Assembly: GCA_902728285.1 (NCBI GenBank)
Contig: CACVBU010000743.1
Span: forward strand, 1,206,357-1,270,356
Length of the DNA: 64,000 nucleotides
DNA from: Clytia hemisphaerica
Taxonomy: Eukaryota > Cnidaria > Hydrozoa > Leptothecata > Clytiidae
Direction: 5' to 3'
The number at the start of each line of letters is the position of its first letter. The first letter of the stretch is position 1. This document shows positions 1 to 10,770 of the stretch, piece by piece. Under the pieces are notes generated by a model. That model was not told the origin of the DNA, ran no database searches, and worked only from the letters and a program-made list of their open reading frames with translations. The position numbers and the translations under genes are program-made.

Positions 1-556
1 GAGATCATGCTCAAAACTACTTGTTTGGTGTATATTCTTTTATATATTCATGGTTCTTGCAGAAAATGTATTTGAGAAAGCCATGGATAAAAGAGCAAAT
101 AAATGGTTTTGGAGAAAAGTTTGAAGAAAAAAAAATAACACAATTTATAATTAAATACTTTACACACTTCAGTTTCATTTCGTGAATATTTAAAACACAG
201 TAAAAAAGTTCGATAATTTATTCATATAACCATTTTTTATGGAATTTCTTTGTAGCGAATTAATTGGCTGACAATCAAGCAAAAACTTACATGTTGAGTA
301 CGTTTACATTATAAAACCAGAAATGGATAATATTTTGAAAACAGTGATCAAGTTAGAAAATAAAGGATATTATTTATATAATAAATATACAATAAGATGG
401 AAAAAATTAAAGATTGCCAAAAGTGGAGTACACCATGAGTACTGATATAATGTGTTTTATGTGCAAATAGACTCAAGAAATTCTAGCTCTCATTCAGAAA
501 TTAGATGAATAATCTCATAAAAAAGTACTTTTTTACATTCAAAGTAAAAAGTTTGT
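1..556. other. AT-rich sequence without recognised features
   Basis: No open frame of useful length and no repeat that I recognise. The sequence is strongly AT-rich and ends where a C/G-tract element begins. Confidence 0.5.
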
Positions 557-872
557 TTTACCCCGGGGGGGGGGGTACTAGGGCAAGATGGGTTTTACGG
601 GGATGCTCCGCTTGGTCAGGGTACCTTTTTTAACCTCCACGAGTCCCAGGTAGGGTCGCAAAAAACACCAAAATAGAAAAAATCAGTCCCTCGCAGGGTG
701 CCTAGTTTTGGGAAATTTGGGGAAAAAGTAGAAAATTTGAGAACATTTTGGAATTTCAGTCCCATTCAGGGTCACTTTTTTCGCAAATTTTGAGTCCCAC
801 GTAGGGTATTTTCGAACCTCAGCGAAGCACCCCCGTCGGTCGACAAGGGTAGTACCCCCCCCCCCCGGGTAA
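557..872. repeat. Non-autonomous element bounded by C/G tracts
   Basis: Both ends carry a matching inverted end, TTACCCGGGG followed by a long G run and TACT on the left, and its complement on the right. The inside has four spaced copies of a motif like AGTCCCNNNNAGGGT (near 640, 690, 760 and 800). Elements with such ends and AGGGT-type internal motifs are common in cnidarian genomes (from memory). No coding potential. The homopolymer lengths are probably not exact. Confidence 0.65.
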
Positions 873-1221
873 CAGTAATCATCAACAATCTGTAGGAAAG
901 CACTTTTTCAACTTTTTCAATTGTATGGAGTGTTGTTTATAATTCTATTGGTAGAGATTGTTGTTATATATCATTTCATAAATTCTGCATTAAATCGTAC
1001 TCTTTTATGCTTACTTCTAGGGGGTGGAAGATGCAGGGGCAGTACTCTCAGAGAAAATTCATAAAATGGGGGGTCATTATTAACTGATTTTGGGGTTATT
1101 TTCCCAAAAAAACCCAAGGAAGATGAAGGTTTTGGCACTTTATCAGGAAAATTTCATAAATTGGAGGTCATTACAAAATGCTAATTGGGTGATTTTTACC
1201 AAAAAATTGCAAAATTACCAG
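873..1221. other. Non-coding spacer, probably repeat-derived
   Basis: AT-rich. Between about 1060 and 1180 two loosely similar stretches contain ATTCATAAA or TTTCATAAA followed by GGNGGTCATTA. It adjoins the inverted-repeat arm and may be part of the same old repeat. No gene seen. Confidence 0.4.
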
Positions 1222-2574
1222 CTACAATTAAGCACAAGAGGGTAATTTTTTCAGAGGTCACCAATGTCTCTTTTTGTATAAAAGTACCATATTTTCATAT
1301 GATCACGTAAAAGTAATCTTAGTTTTGTTTTGCAAGTATAAAGTGGTATGAACTCTCTCTTCTTATGACATGACGAAACCAAAAATATTTCCTCGCATCA
1401 CATTATCTTGAAGCATGCATGAAGGTTTACCTTTCCAGAAATTTCATTCTTCAACCAAATTCAATCAAATTGCTAAAATGTTGTTCCCTAACCGAACCTT
1501 TCTTCCAGTCTCTGTTATAAAACAAATTTTGTTTTGTTTTTCTATAACAGTTTTCAAAAATAAAGCTAGCTAGCTTTTTTTCCATGTGAAATTCATCAAT
1601 GTCCAATGATGGGAGAAGAATCTCTCGAAACGTAGCCATGTGAAATTTATCAATGTCCAATGATGGGAGAAGAATCTCTCGAAACATAGCCATGTGAAAT
1701 TCATCAATGTCCAATGATGGGAGATCTCTCGAAACGTAGTCAATCGCAAATCTCGTGATCCATATATAGCTAGGTAAATTTTTCCCCGTGATATTCCCGA
1801 TGTCCGATGATGGGAGAAGAGCCAAACGTAAATCTCGTGATTATATTCAAGACACGATAAACTTCCACCAAATATTCACAATAACTCCTTTCCCATAAAA
1901 AAATCCAAACTTCATTTACCAAGGAAAATTTATTTAAGTTTTGTTTTTGTTGGTATGAATGCTTCTCCTCTAAAGATAAACCAAAACAAAAATGTTTCCT
2001 CAGAATGAAAGTTGTCTTTTCTTTTTCTTTTGTCACTCTTCACCACATCAAACAAAAGCAGATGAAAATTCCATCACACAGAGTCTTTGTCAAAATCATC
2101 ATACATTGATTGATATTGTTGTGTGATTAAAACACTGCATTGAAAGCTTGCAAAGAAGTGAGGTCGTTTGCCGTACGAATGGCTACCCTTCAAATCATTT
2201 CAATATTTTGCCGGCGACGACATGCGACTGAATGTTATTTTTGTAGGAAAATCTTTTACGCTCAAAACGGTCGGTTAGGTTCGGTCTCGTATTTTCGAGA
2301 AATTTCCTTGAACCACCTCAAATTTGCCATTTCACTGGATGCATTTTCTGAACAAGGTTCAAAATTAAAGATTTCCTAGCACGGAAGCAGCTAGATATGT
2401 AATCCCGCAAAAAAAAATCATAACAAAGATTTTGTACAGCGCGGGAAAGCTAGCTACGCCGTACACACATAACCAAAAGATTTTTTAGCGCAGAAAAAGC
2501 TAAGTTTGTCGCGCGCACCACGGAAACGCACCCCACATGCATACAACCCCACTGGTAAAATAATATCAAGATAT
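1222..2574. repeat. Left arm of a widely spaced inverted repeat pair
   Basis: The reverse complement aligns by eye along most of its length with 55438-56466. Shared stretches include ACCAATGTCTC with GATCACGTAAAAGTAATCTT (outer end), GATGGGAGAAGA (middle) and AGCGCAGAAAAAGCTAAGTTTGT (inner end, shown here only as a landmark near 2500). The left copy is longer, partly because of a 54-bp tandem repeat. Short open frames inside do not correspond between the two copies, so I treat it as non-coding dispersed repeat. Confidence 0.75.
1583..1739. repeat. Three tandem copies of a 54-bp unit
   Basis: Copies begin at 1583, 1637 and 1691. Each holds CATGTGAAATT, ATCAATGTCCAATGATGGGAG and TCTCGAAAC. The third lacks six bases. 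A more diverged fourth relative lies near 1788-1825. The matching part of the right arm (55990-56165) has only about two copies, so copy number changed after the two arms separated. Confidence 0.8.
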
Positions 2575-3859
2575 GACCAAGAAGAAAAATCAGTTCCGAC
2601 CAGAAAACTAGATTTCACTTGAAGAAAGAGTCTTTGTATTTTTCATTTACTAAAAGGGTTGGCGTGGTTCAGCTGAACCATTTGAACCCCCTCAGATCCG
2701 CCGCTGTTCGATTAAGTTAAAGAGATAACCCAAAATGGACTTTCTCGCCAGAACTTTAAATCTTGAAAAAAGTTAAAATAACCAGTATTCTCATTCTATT
2801 TCGCCCATGATTGTAGTTAAAATCAAATTATTAAGCCCAGTGGTAATAGGGGGAAAACTATGAACATATTTGTGTTTTCCCTTAAATTCACGACCCGATG
2901 GAAGTAAAATTTATGATTTTTATGAATATTTCAAGATTTTCGATATTGCAAAGTCCAAACTGAAAATTTAGAAATTTTCAAAATGACAATTTTGATTTAA
3001 CAACGTCTTAACCAAGTTTTTGAAAACAAATCTTTTTTGAAAATAGTTCCAATCATGTATGGAATAAGCTGTGAAAATTTTAGAAAAAAAGCTTAACTGA
3101 AACTGAAAATATTAAGCTTTAAATATATTTTTCTCCTATATTTTGCAAAAAAATGACCAAATTTGCCGTTTTTGCTGATTCAGCGAAAATTTTTATACAT
3201 AATGTTAATTTTTTGTTATAAACTATTAACTCAAGGTGATAAGAATAGAATTCCAAGATTTTTTGCTTTTTCTCATATTTAAAATTTTCGGTTTTGTCAA
3301 TGCTGATTCTAGGGCTCCAAAATACTGGTTGACCTTCAAGATGCTATATCTTTTACCCATCCTCTAAAGTCACAGATGAATTTGCATTTTCTGAACGGCA
3401 TTAGGTGTAGAAAGATTCCTATACCCCGTTTCAACATACAAGGAGATTGAGAGTGAGTTACATGCAATTTTTATCTAATTTTGGTGTTAAAATATTTCCT
3501 TTAGACGCAAATATGTTATTTTGAATCTGTCTCAAACCAGCAAAAACATGCTCATTTTTAAGTATAACCATCGTTTAATTCTGATAAATCTACAAGTCAG
3601 AATCTTCATTTTATATACTTTTTTTGTCCACTAGCCGTTAAAAAACTGAGCTTTAAAGATTTAAAACCCTTTAATTGGCGATAGCTTACTCCAAGAAAAA
3701 CTGAACTAGTGCACCACTACGCTTATGAGTTTGAACATTCGTACTAAGAATAGAAAAATCTTAAGCTTGCTCTAAAAGACGTCGGTGTCGGTGTTTTCGG
3801 GAAATTGTGTCGGTATTTCGGTGTTGGCAACCCTCGTACGCCCCCCACCATATAGAGAA
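2575..3859. other. AT-rich intergenic stretch
   Basis: No coding frame or recognisable repeat, apart from a short GTCGGT-type run near 3780-3830. It resembles other unassigned AT-rich spacers in this window. Confidence 0.4.
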
Positions 3860-4172
3860 ATCCAGATGAAGTTGAACACTCAGGATCTCATGCTTCGTTT
3901 CTTAACCTTCCATCAAAGATGGGGTTTTTGTTTACAAGTTGTTTGACAAACGCGATGCCTTCCCTTTTTCTATTGTTCGTATGCCACACATTGACAGTAA
4001 TATGCCAGAATCCATTTTTTATTCTTCGTTTCTTGGTGAGTTTTTGAGAATAGCTCGATCCACTCTTTTATTTGAAGACTTAAAAGAAAAATCTCACATA
4101 TTTATTCAAAGAATGCGTGCCCAAGGCGCTACAGTTGGTAAACTCATTCTTAGTCTGTGCGTAGAGTCATGA
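3860..4172 (+). pseudogene. C-terminal fragment of a retroelement reverse-transcriptase polyprotein
   Basis: The clear part is the frame ending at the TGA at 4170-4172. It reads LFDKRDAFPFSIVRMPHID, then a segment with SIFYSSFLGEFLRIARST. The pattern DKRDxFxFxIVxxPxxxSNxP followed by YSxFxGEFLRIAR is one I know from the region after the RT domain in retroelements common in cnidarians and lancelets. Just upstream, a second frame reads HSGSHASFLNL, the usual preceding motif, and joins through a one-base frame break near 3905. No fingers or palm sequence lies upstream, so this is a 5'-truncated, frame-broken relic. Its end faces the end of the minus-strand ORF 4704-6038, 530 bp away. The element class is uncertain. 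Confidence 0.6.
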
Positions 4173-4703
4173 CACGTCACAGTTCTGAATTTTCGAGGTT
4201 TCAACTCAGTTCAGTGTCGTAGGAAGCATTTTCTTATTGGGGGGGGGGGGGCTGAAGTTTAGTGACACCGCGAGGGCCAACCATGGTTTGGCCCGAGGGG
4301 GGAATTTTTGAAAATTTAAGCTCTAGATTGCTTGAAAATGCACTCAAAACAAAATGCTTTCAAGAAAAAACAAAAACTTTGCATTTTGCAAAATAACCAT
4401 TTTTGAAAAAATTATTGGGGGGGCCCCTTGCCCCCAGTTGCTACGGCACTGCAGTTTAAATGCAATCGTTCACCAGCTTTTGCGGTGAGCGGCCACGGGG
4501 CATCGAACCGGGCTATCACCCAACTTTTCAAAAAAATTCTCATGCTTTTTTCAATCCTTTCAATCTTATTCTCCCTTGTCATAGATGGTGGCAGTCTATT
4601 TCAAGTGTTTTTTTTCTTTATCTTCGAATGTATTATCTGCAACGTTAGTGGCAGAACGGGTTAAAGGTGTGGCAACTTTGTCCAGTGGGTAGTACTTCTC
4701 TAG
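4173..4703. other. Spacer with G tracts between convergent reading frames
   Basis: Contains a 13-G run near 4240, GGGGGGGCCCCTTGCCCCC near 4420-4440 and the dyad GGCCAACCATGGTTTGGCC near 4276. Such low-complexity GC islands typically mark old repeat insertions in this genome. No gene seen. Confidence 0.4.
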
Positions 4704-6038
4704 TTAGTTTTTGGTATCCTCGGCAGGTCCGTAGGTTTTATGTTTGAGTTTGTTTTTATACTTTTGCGCGCGTTTTAATAATTCAAAGAAACCCAGCATT
4801 AAACCCAAATCAGCGTTCTTTAAATAAGATAAAAGTTGGGATTGCACTTCACGCATTTTGCCCTCAGATGGAAAGATGTTAAAACCAAGACACTTCTTTA
4901 AAACAATTCTAAGATTACGAAAAGCTTTCATTGACAACCGGAGAAGAGACTTAACATCGACCGCCTGGGCAGGGGACAACTTGGGGAAAAAATCGCTAGG
5001 GAGAACCGAACCCGAGAAAAAAAGATTACCATACTTCCTCAAAAACTTAGTAAAAAGAACACTCAACTCCTGCAAATCACATTCTCTACCCAAAAAGACA
5101 TTAGAGGCAAAACCAGACAACAGACAAAGCAATTTAAACAAAAAAGAAACACGTTTGTTCAACTGTTTATCAGATATCGAAGAGTTAGAGTCCTTGCTCG
5201 AAATGGTAGCAAAAACTGTCGGCTGTCTTTTTGATTTGAAAGTCCCAGATGTGAGGTCCTTAATGTACTTAACTCCCTCAAATATCCGGGGCTCCCCTTC
5301 GCAAACACGTGTGATGGTGACGAACCCAAGGCCAAGATCATGATTACACGCAGCACAAGTGTTACCATGATCTTGGCCTTGCTGTGCTGAGCTTTGCTTT
5401 TGTGCAGCGATTGAGGATTGAAATTTACCAATAGACGCTTTCAAACCACCGATAACCTTGTTCAGGTGAGATTTTTCGCTCTTCAATGTGTCAATTGTCT
5501 GGGAGGACAATTCAAATTTAGACTTTTCTTCAGTTAAAAGGTCATCCAAACGTTTAGATTTTGACTTCTTCTCCTCTAAAAGAAGTTCCAAATCTTGTTT
5601 TTGTTTTAAAAAAATTTTTTCTACTCGATCTAGCTTGAGTTGTTCGGATGTTTTTGATGGGCAAGTGCCTGAAACAGTTGGGGTTTTTTTATTTTTAAGC
5701 CATTCAGAGAATGATACACTGAGAATTACCGCCAACTTTTCTTTGCCACTTTTTTTTTTTAACAAAGACGCCTTTTCATTGTCAAGCTTTTTCAATGTTC
5801 GCGCTAGGGCTCGTTCATCAGGAGGCAAAAAGAAATCGTGGGGAACCAAATGTTTTAAGATTTTAAAAAGAGCAGATGAGGAGGGTGAGATTTTCCTCAA
5901 AATAAGTAAAATTTGGATGGTAAGAACATGTTCATCACTTAGCCTTACAATGTTCTCATGATTATCCAACCACTCGTCTTTCCAGCCCAAATTGTTCTCT
6001 AAAAGTTCAACCTCAGATTCAGAAAGTTGATTACTCAT
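4704..6038 (-). CDS. Uncharacterised coiled-coil protein, single exon, 444 aa
   Basis: One uninterrupted minus-strand frame, the longest in the window. I chose the ATG at 6038 (MSNQLSESEVELLE) over one 14 codons upstream, because those upstream residues are hydrophobic and run into the minisatellite. Residues about 1-75 are mixed helix. Residues about 75-110 and 130-225 are Lys/Glu/Leu-rich, with heptad-like spacing (DLELLLEEKKSKSKRLDDLL) and probably a coiled coil. A CAAC motif at residues 228-231 follows a Gln-rich linker. The C-terminal half is Leu/Phe/Lys-rich and ends in a basic tail (YKNKLKHKTYG). There is no signal peptide or recognisable catalytic motif. Lack of introns and a repeat setting suggest a retrotransposon ORF1-like or retroposed origin, but I do not recognise the family. 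Confidence 0.6.
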   Translation of the reverse strand: MSNQLSESEVELLENNLGWKDEWLDNHENIVRLSDEHVLTIQILLILRKISPSSSALFKILKHLVPHDFFLPPDERALARTLKKLDNEKASLLKKKSGKEKLAVILSVSFSEWLKNKKTPTVSGTCPSKTSEQLKLDRVEKIFLKQKQDLELLLEEKKSKSKRLDDLLTEEKSKFELSSQTIDTLKSEKSHLNKVIGGLKASIGKFQSSIAAQKQSSAQQGQDHGNTCAACNHDLGLGFVTITRVCEGEPRIFEGVKYIKDLTSGTFKSKRQPTVFATISSKDSNSSISDKQLNKRVSFLFKLLCLLSGFASNVFLGRECDLQELSVLFTKFLRKYGNLFFSGSVLPSDFFPKLSPAQAVDVKSLLRLSMKAFRNLRIVLKKCLGFNIFPSEGKMREVQSQLLSYLKNADLGLMLGFFELLKRAQKYKNKLKHKTYGPAEDTKN

Positions 6039-6075
6039 GACTGGAAAGACATAAAAGCTAACGAGAAAAAGAAGA

Positions 6076-6590
6076 AACAAGAAGCACTTTTAAATACTGA
6101 AAAACTCAAGTGAAGTAAAAAGTCAAGAAGAAAAAGCACTTATCTGTTCATACACACTTTTAAATACTGAAAAACTCAAGTATGTAAAAAGTCAAGAAGA
6201 AGAAGGAAGCACTTAAATACTGAAAAAGTCAAGTAAAAACTCGAGAAGAAGAAAGCACTTATCTGTTCATACACATTTTTAAATACTGAAAAACTCAAGT
6301 AAGTAAAAAGTCAAGAAGAAGAAGGAAGCACTTAAATACTGAAAAAGTCAAGTAAAAACTCAAGAAGAAGAAAGCACTTATCTGTTCATACACACTTTTA
6401 AATACTGAAAAACTCAAGTAAGTAAAAAGTCAAGAAGAAGAAGGAAGCACTTAAATACTGAAAAAGTCAAGTAAAAACTCAAGAAGAAGAAAGCACTTAT
6501 CTGTTCATACACACTTTTAAATACTGAAAAACTCAAGTAAGTAAAAATTCAAGAAGAAGAAGAAAGCACTTATCTGTTCATTAGCTTGAG
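6076..6590. repeat. 119-bp minisatellite upstream of the coiled-coil ORF
   Basis: The anchor TATCTGTTCATACACA recurs at about 6141, 6260, 6379 and 6498 (period 119), with a shortened last step to 6571. Each unit is itself two related halves built from TTAAATACTGAAAAA, TCAAGTAA and AAGAAGAAG. The array starts within 40 bp of the chosen ATG at 6038, so it occupies the 5' leader or promoter of that ORF. Confidence 0.85.
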
Positions 6591-6755
6591 AGGAAAGAAC
6601 GTGTTATTCAAGAAATCAGCTGATGTAATTTCCCGGGTTTACTGTGATTTTCTGACCAATCAGGACGCTTCCGAATTTTGTTTCCACCAATCCGCGCGCT
6701 TCATTCTTACAGCGCTCGAAACCAGTCTCCCGCTAAATCAAAACAAAACGCAACA

Positions 6756-6997
6756 TTACAGACCGGGAATCGTGGCGAATTCTGTTAAAAAGCAAGGACA
6801 TTTCTCTGGCCTGGGGCTTTCTCAAAACAACTATTTGACCCATATATTTTGGTTTTTCTGACAGAAATAAGGCTTGAAAATATCATATGAAGACGGGATA
6901 CCTTGAAAACTTTTCTACAAGGAGCCACAGTGAAAAGAGTAACTAAATTTGATGAACCTCGTGCTAGCGGCAAAGCCCCAGTATCCCGGTCTGTAAA
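6756..6997. mobile_element. MITE of about 240 bp with TTACAGACCGGGA ends
   Basis: Left end TTACAGACCGGGA (6756-6768) matches the complement of TCCCGGTCTGTAA (6984-6996). There is no coding frame. The TTACAGACC core also occurs near 8732 (inverted), 9300 and 56514, suggesting related ends elsewhere. I see no clear target duplication. Assignment to a transposon superfamily is not possible from the ends alone. Confidence 0.6.
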
Positions 6998-7289
6998 TTA
7001 CATCTTCAATACTTCTAGAAACTAGAAAAAAAATTTCAAATCGATTGAAGCAGTGAGCGTGAAGCACCGAGCAAGAGAAGGGAGCTCGTTTTTGCGATTT
7101 TTTACGATTTTGAGCGATTTGGCTGCTCAAGTACAAAATGTTGGAATACTCATTATAAATTCTGTTTAAAGTAATGGTAAGAGGTATGTTTTATCTGTAC
7201 ATTACTTTTCATTTCAAGTTGATTGAACCAAAATTGATGGAGATAAAGGGAAAAGTTTGAGGGTAGTTTTTCGACTATTTTCAGCTGAA

Positions 7290-8716
7290 TCGCTTCACGC
7301 AGTTCCGAATGTCAACATTATAAGACACGCGTGATTGAGGTTCGAAATGAACGTTGAGATGATTTACAATCAAGCATTCAAATATTTTTGATACAACTGG
7401 GAGTAAACTTATTGGTCTATAATTGGCTTTATCTGTCTAACAGCCTTTTTTAAAACTAGGAATAATGTCAGCAAGCTTAAGTCGATCAGGAAAAGTTCCA
7501 GATTCCACGCAATTGTTAAAGCATGTGGTCAAAAATAGTACACAGGTATTTGCAGCAATCTTAAGCATACGAGTCGGTATTGTCCCGCTTACAGATTTAG
7601 AATTGTTTAAGCTCAAAATGACCTTGAGAACTTCAGTCTCTTCAACCTTGGTGAAATCAAAAAATTTGTCTGAATTTCAGTTTCGATTTATTTCTTTAAT
7701 ACTTGGATGATTTTGAAAAGTTAACTCAGAAGTATCATCCGAATTCAGGGATGTAGATTGATTTGACCAAGATGGAATTTCAAGAGTTTCAGTGATCCTA
7801 TTAAAATAAGTGTTAAAAATATTGGAAACATGTTCATCTGATGTATGTAAAACATCATTTTCTAGCAGTTGAATCTTTCCTTCAGCTTTGCAGTTTTTAT
7901 CTGAAAATTTAGTTTTTATGGCATCCCAAAAATGTTTGGAATTTTTGCTAGTTTTTGCTGAAGAAAAGTTTCTTTGCTTTTTTGTTCAATCGAACAACCA
8001 AATTTCTCTGGCGATTGTAGATAGCTTTATCCTCAGGCTGTTTAGATTTTATAGCCACCGCTTTGAGATGGGACCTTATCATGATAGCCTTCCTGAGGTC
8101 TTTTGTGACATGAGGTTTGTTATTTGCCCTGAGAAATTTGGTTTTCAGTGGAGCATGCCTGTTAACAATATTATTAAAGACATTTTCAAACTGATCGTAA
8201 TTTTCAAAAATGTTACTGGAAATGCAATGTTCTAGTTCATATAAAAAAATTATTTTTATTAAAAATTTTTATAATCTCTATATTTGATAATTTTTGGAGA
8301 TAATTTCGTGTACTTGGTCTTAAGCACTGCATAAATTAGCCGATGGAAATCACTTAGCCCCGTTTCTACCGTGCCTGAATTTATAGAAAGATTTTTAGAA
8401 TTTGTTAGGATTAGATCTATACACGTTCCTTTTTCAGATTTAAAACAGGTTTTTGTTTTGATGACATTCGACATGTCATTCAGTTCAAGGAAACGTGCCA
8501 TTTTAGGATCGGTAGGTTCGAGGTTAAAATCTCCAATGACTATGATGCTATTATAATCTACTTCATAGAAGTATAGCGTTAGACAAAGTATCAAAAAATA
8601 AATCAATATTAATTCTATCGGGTCTGTAAATATTAAATACTAGCAGTTTATCCTTCCTAAGCCTAAGTTCTACTGGGAGAATATGTAAAGCAGGGTCTAA
8701 ATTGACTCGAGTGTGT
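7290..8716 (-). mobile_element. LINE-type retrotransposon relic: endonuclease C-terminal part plus start of reverse transcriptase
   Basis: Read on the minus strand, three parts follow in order. First is an endonuclease/exonuclease/phosphatase core, with IYRPD near 8640, the IVIGDFN motif near 8540 and a C-terminal LSDFHRLIYAV segment. Second is a linker with DLRKAIMIRSHLKAV and YNRQRNLVVRLNKKAKK (about 7970-8130). Third is the start of the RT fingers: RLKLADIIPSFKK, then NYRPISLLPVVSKIFE near 7400. This order is standard for non-LTR elements of the CR1/jockey type. Several frame breaks and an in-frame stop after FKKGC show it is dead. The RT palm, including the catalytic aspartates, is missing: homology stops near 7300. 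The endonuclease N-terminus lies apart at 10771-11045. Confidence 0.85.
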
Positions 8717-10770
8717 CAATGAGTTGAATTTTCTGGTCTGTAAAATTTATCAAATTTTGCAATTTTCATAATGAAGAGTATTGAGCTCAAATTTAAACGT
8801 ATAAACAAGTTCAGAATATTGTGTAATTGATTTATTGTGAAAATATAACCTTTTAACTGAAGTTTAGGGCAAACTCTTTTGTTAAAACTGTCAAAAACCG
8901 CCAGTAAACGACCACTGAAGTAAGGTCCCAAAATTGCTGTTTATCAAAAAAAGCAACGACTCGGCCGAGAGTTAAGGGTCAAAAACAATTGTTTAGGGTG
9001 GCCTGCACATAGGGGCACCTGATCTAGGATCGGGGCTAATTTTTTGGCTTAATTATTTTCTTCAGGAAGTTTTTTTGTCAAAGGAAATTTTGAAGTCCAG
9101 ACTTTGATCTCCTGTTATTCGAGATAGGGACCATGAAAAAATAGCCCCGACCCACGGTTCGGTCCGCAATTTATCTGACTTTCAAGAAAATCTAAAATGG
9201 CTTTCTGATAGCCAATACAATCGCTGCATTTGCAGGTTTAGTTAGTGGGCCCCATTACTCTGCTAAAGAAAATTCATTGGATTCGAGAAAACATCAAAAT
9301 TACAGACCAGACAAAAAATTACGTAATGCCTTCTACAAGCCATTGTGATTGGCTGATCGGGAAAAAGACGTGAGATCTGATTGGCGTAGAAAAAAGTGAA
9401 TTTTTTTAAGAAGGAGGCGGGGAAGAAAAAGAGGCGAAATGTCTCAAAATGAACTTCAAAAATCAAGAAACTTGCAAAAATTGAAAGGAAAGAAATGAAT
9501 TTTATTCTTCTTGTGAAATATTTTATAGCTCATTCATAGGACGGGATGTATCTAAACTAGAAGGACTAGACATCAGATTTAGAACAACGAGACAAGGTGA
9601 CTTTTTGATACACAATGCACAATATATTTTAAACTTTCTGTTGCTCAGACATAAAAAATCCAGAAAAAATGAATCCAAAACCATCTGAAATCCATTTTTT
9701 CACATCCTGAAGAAAAAGAAAGAATATAAATAAATCTTATATAAATCAAGATTTGTGTCATCAATCCATAACCTTAGAGATAAAGAAGATACTTTCAGTG
9801 AGACAGGGATGGTCAGCATAAAATACCCATCTTTTACTTCCATTCTCTTTAAAGACCATAATAGCATAACATAGCATTTCAATCTACATTCTGCCTGAAC
9901 AGGGATATTAGAAAATGAAAGAGCCTTAGCTCATCTGTAGGGAAATTAAAAATCTAAAGTGAGGAGAGTGAAGGGGGTTTAGCATTTGCCAGCAAATAAT
10001 AATGAGCTGAGTCAGGCTGGATTCTCCATGAGTTTCGACCAATTTTGAGGTGGTACCACAGCTCCTTCAGTTGACAGTGAGAGAATTCTCTTGCTCTTGT
10101 CATCTGCGACTTGAATAATATCAAGAATCCACAATTAATAAAAGTTAACTAACCTTTGTTTTATTGCAGTTGAGCTCCAGCACGCATTTCAAATTCAAAA
10201 ACATCTCAAAACTGAAGAAAGCTCGGTTTTTTCTTCTTCCCATCTTCTTCGTTCTTAAATTGCACTAACATCATCATCATTGACAACACCAAAAAAAATC
10301 TAAAGCTTTTTGGAGAATAAAATAAAGAATTGTAAACAACAAAGAAGTGAATAAAAATGAAAACTGAAGCTATAACTCTGGGCAAAAATAATGCCCTTCC
10401 AATAAACTTGTGCATCCAAAATACAGTTAAAATACTAAGAAGTGTTTCCTGATTATAAATCATAATTCTTTGAAAGAAAATACATTTTGACTCTGTTAAA
10501 TGAAAAGAATACCGGTATGCAACATTTAGAAAAAGCAGAGTCCTTCCCCTCTCAGAAAAAAAGATTTCAATGATTTCGAAAGATCGAGTGACAAATAACA
10601 TTTTCCAGACTGTCCAGATTGAACGTACTTACTAAAATAAATTGTTTCAAAACATTCGAAAACATTTGCGCGCTCGTGTGAACACTCAAAAAAATTCGAT
10701 TTTCAAATCGCTGTTTACATTTGAAAATTCGAATGTATTTTCGGCGTAAAGCTCTTAAAGACGGAAAAAA
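8717..10770. other. About 2 kb of DNA separating the two halves of the LINE relic
   Basis: Homology to the LINE stops near 8716 and resumes near 10790. The junctions carry related sequences in inverted orientation (GAATTTTCTGGTCTGTAAA at about 8725 against CTACAGACTCGCAAAATTC at about 10780), which may be degraded terminal repeats. Inside is another TTACAGACC site near 9300 and the dispersed repeat 10437-10640. No convincing gene. Confidence 0.45.
10437..10640. repeat. Dispersed repeat, copy 1 (direct copy at 46187-46440)
   Basis: Starts AAGAAGTGTTTCCTGATTAT and shares most of about 200 bp, including CCAGACTGTCCAGATTGAAC, with 46187-46440 in the same orientation. Downstream of about 10665 this copy has about 120 bp absent from copy 2, after which both share CACCTCATTGATTTC. 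Confidence 0.8.

Noticed and set aside
2140-2379. 79-codon frame in the left inverted-repeat arm
   Set aside because: Not preserved in the right arm copy, so not under coding constraint.
4485-4510. Possible tRNA or tRNA-derived SINE on the minus strand (GGTTCGATGCC B-box)
   Set aside because: No A-box at the right distance and no cloverleaf; an isolated B-box-like word.
4858-5343. Plus-strand frames inside 4704-6038
   Set aside because: Overlap the longer minus-strand coiled-coil ORF and have no domain signal.
10206-10601. 131-codon minus-strand frame
   Set aside because: Overlaps the dispersed repeat also present at 46187, where the frame is not kept; hydrophobic composition typical of AT-rich chance frames.
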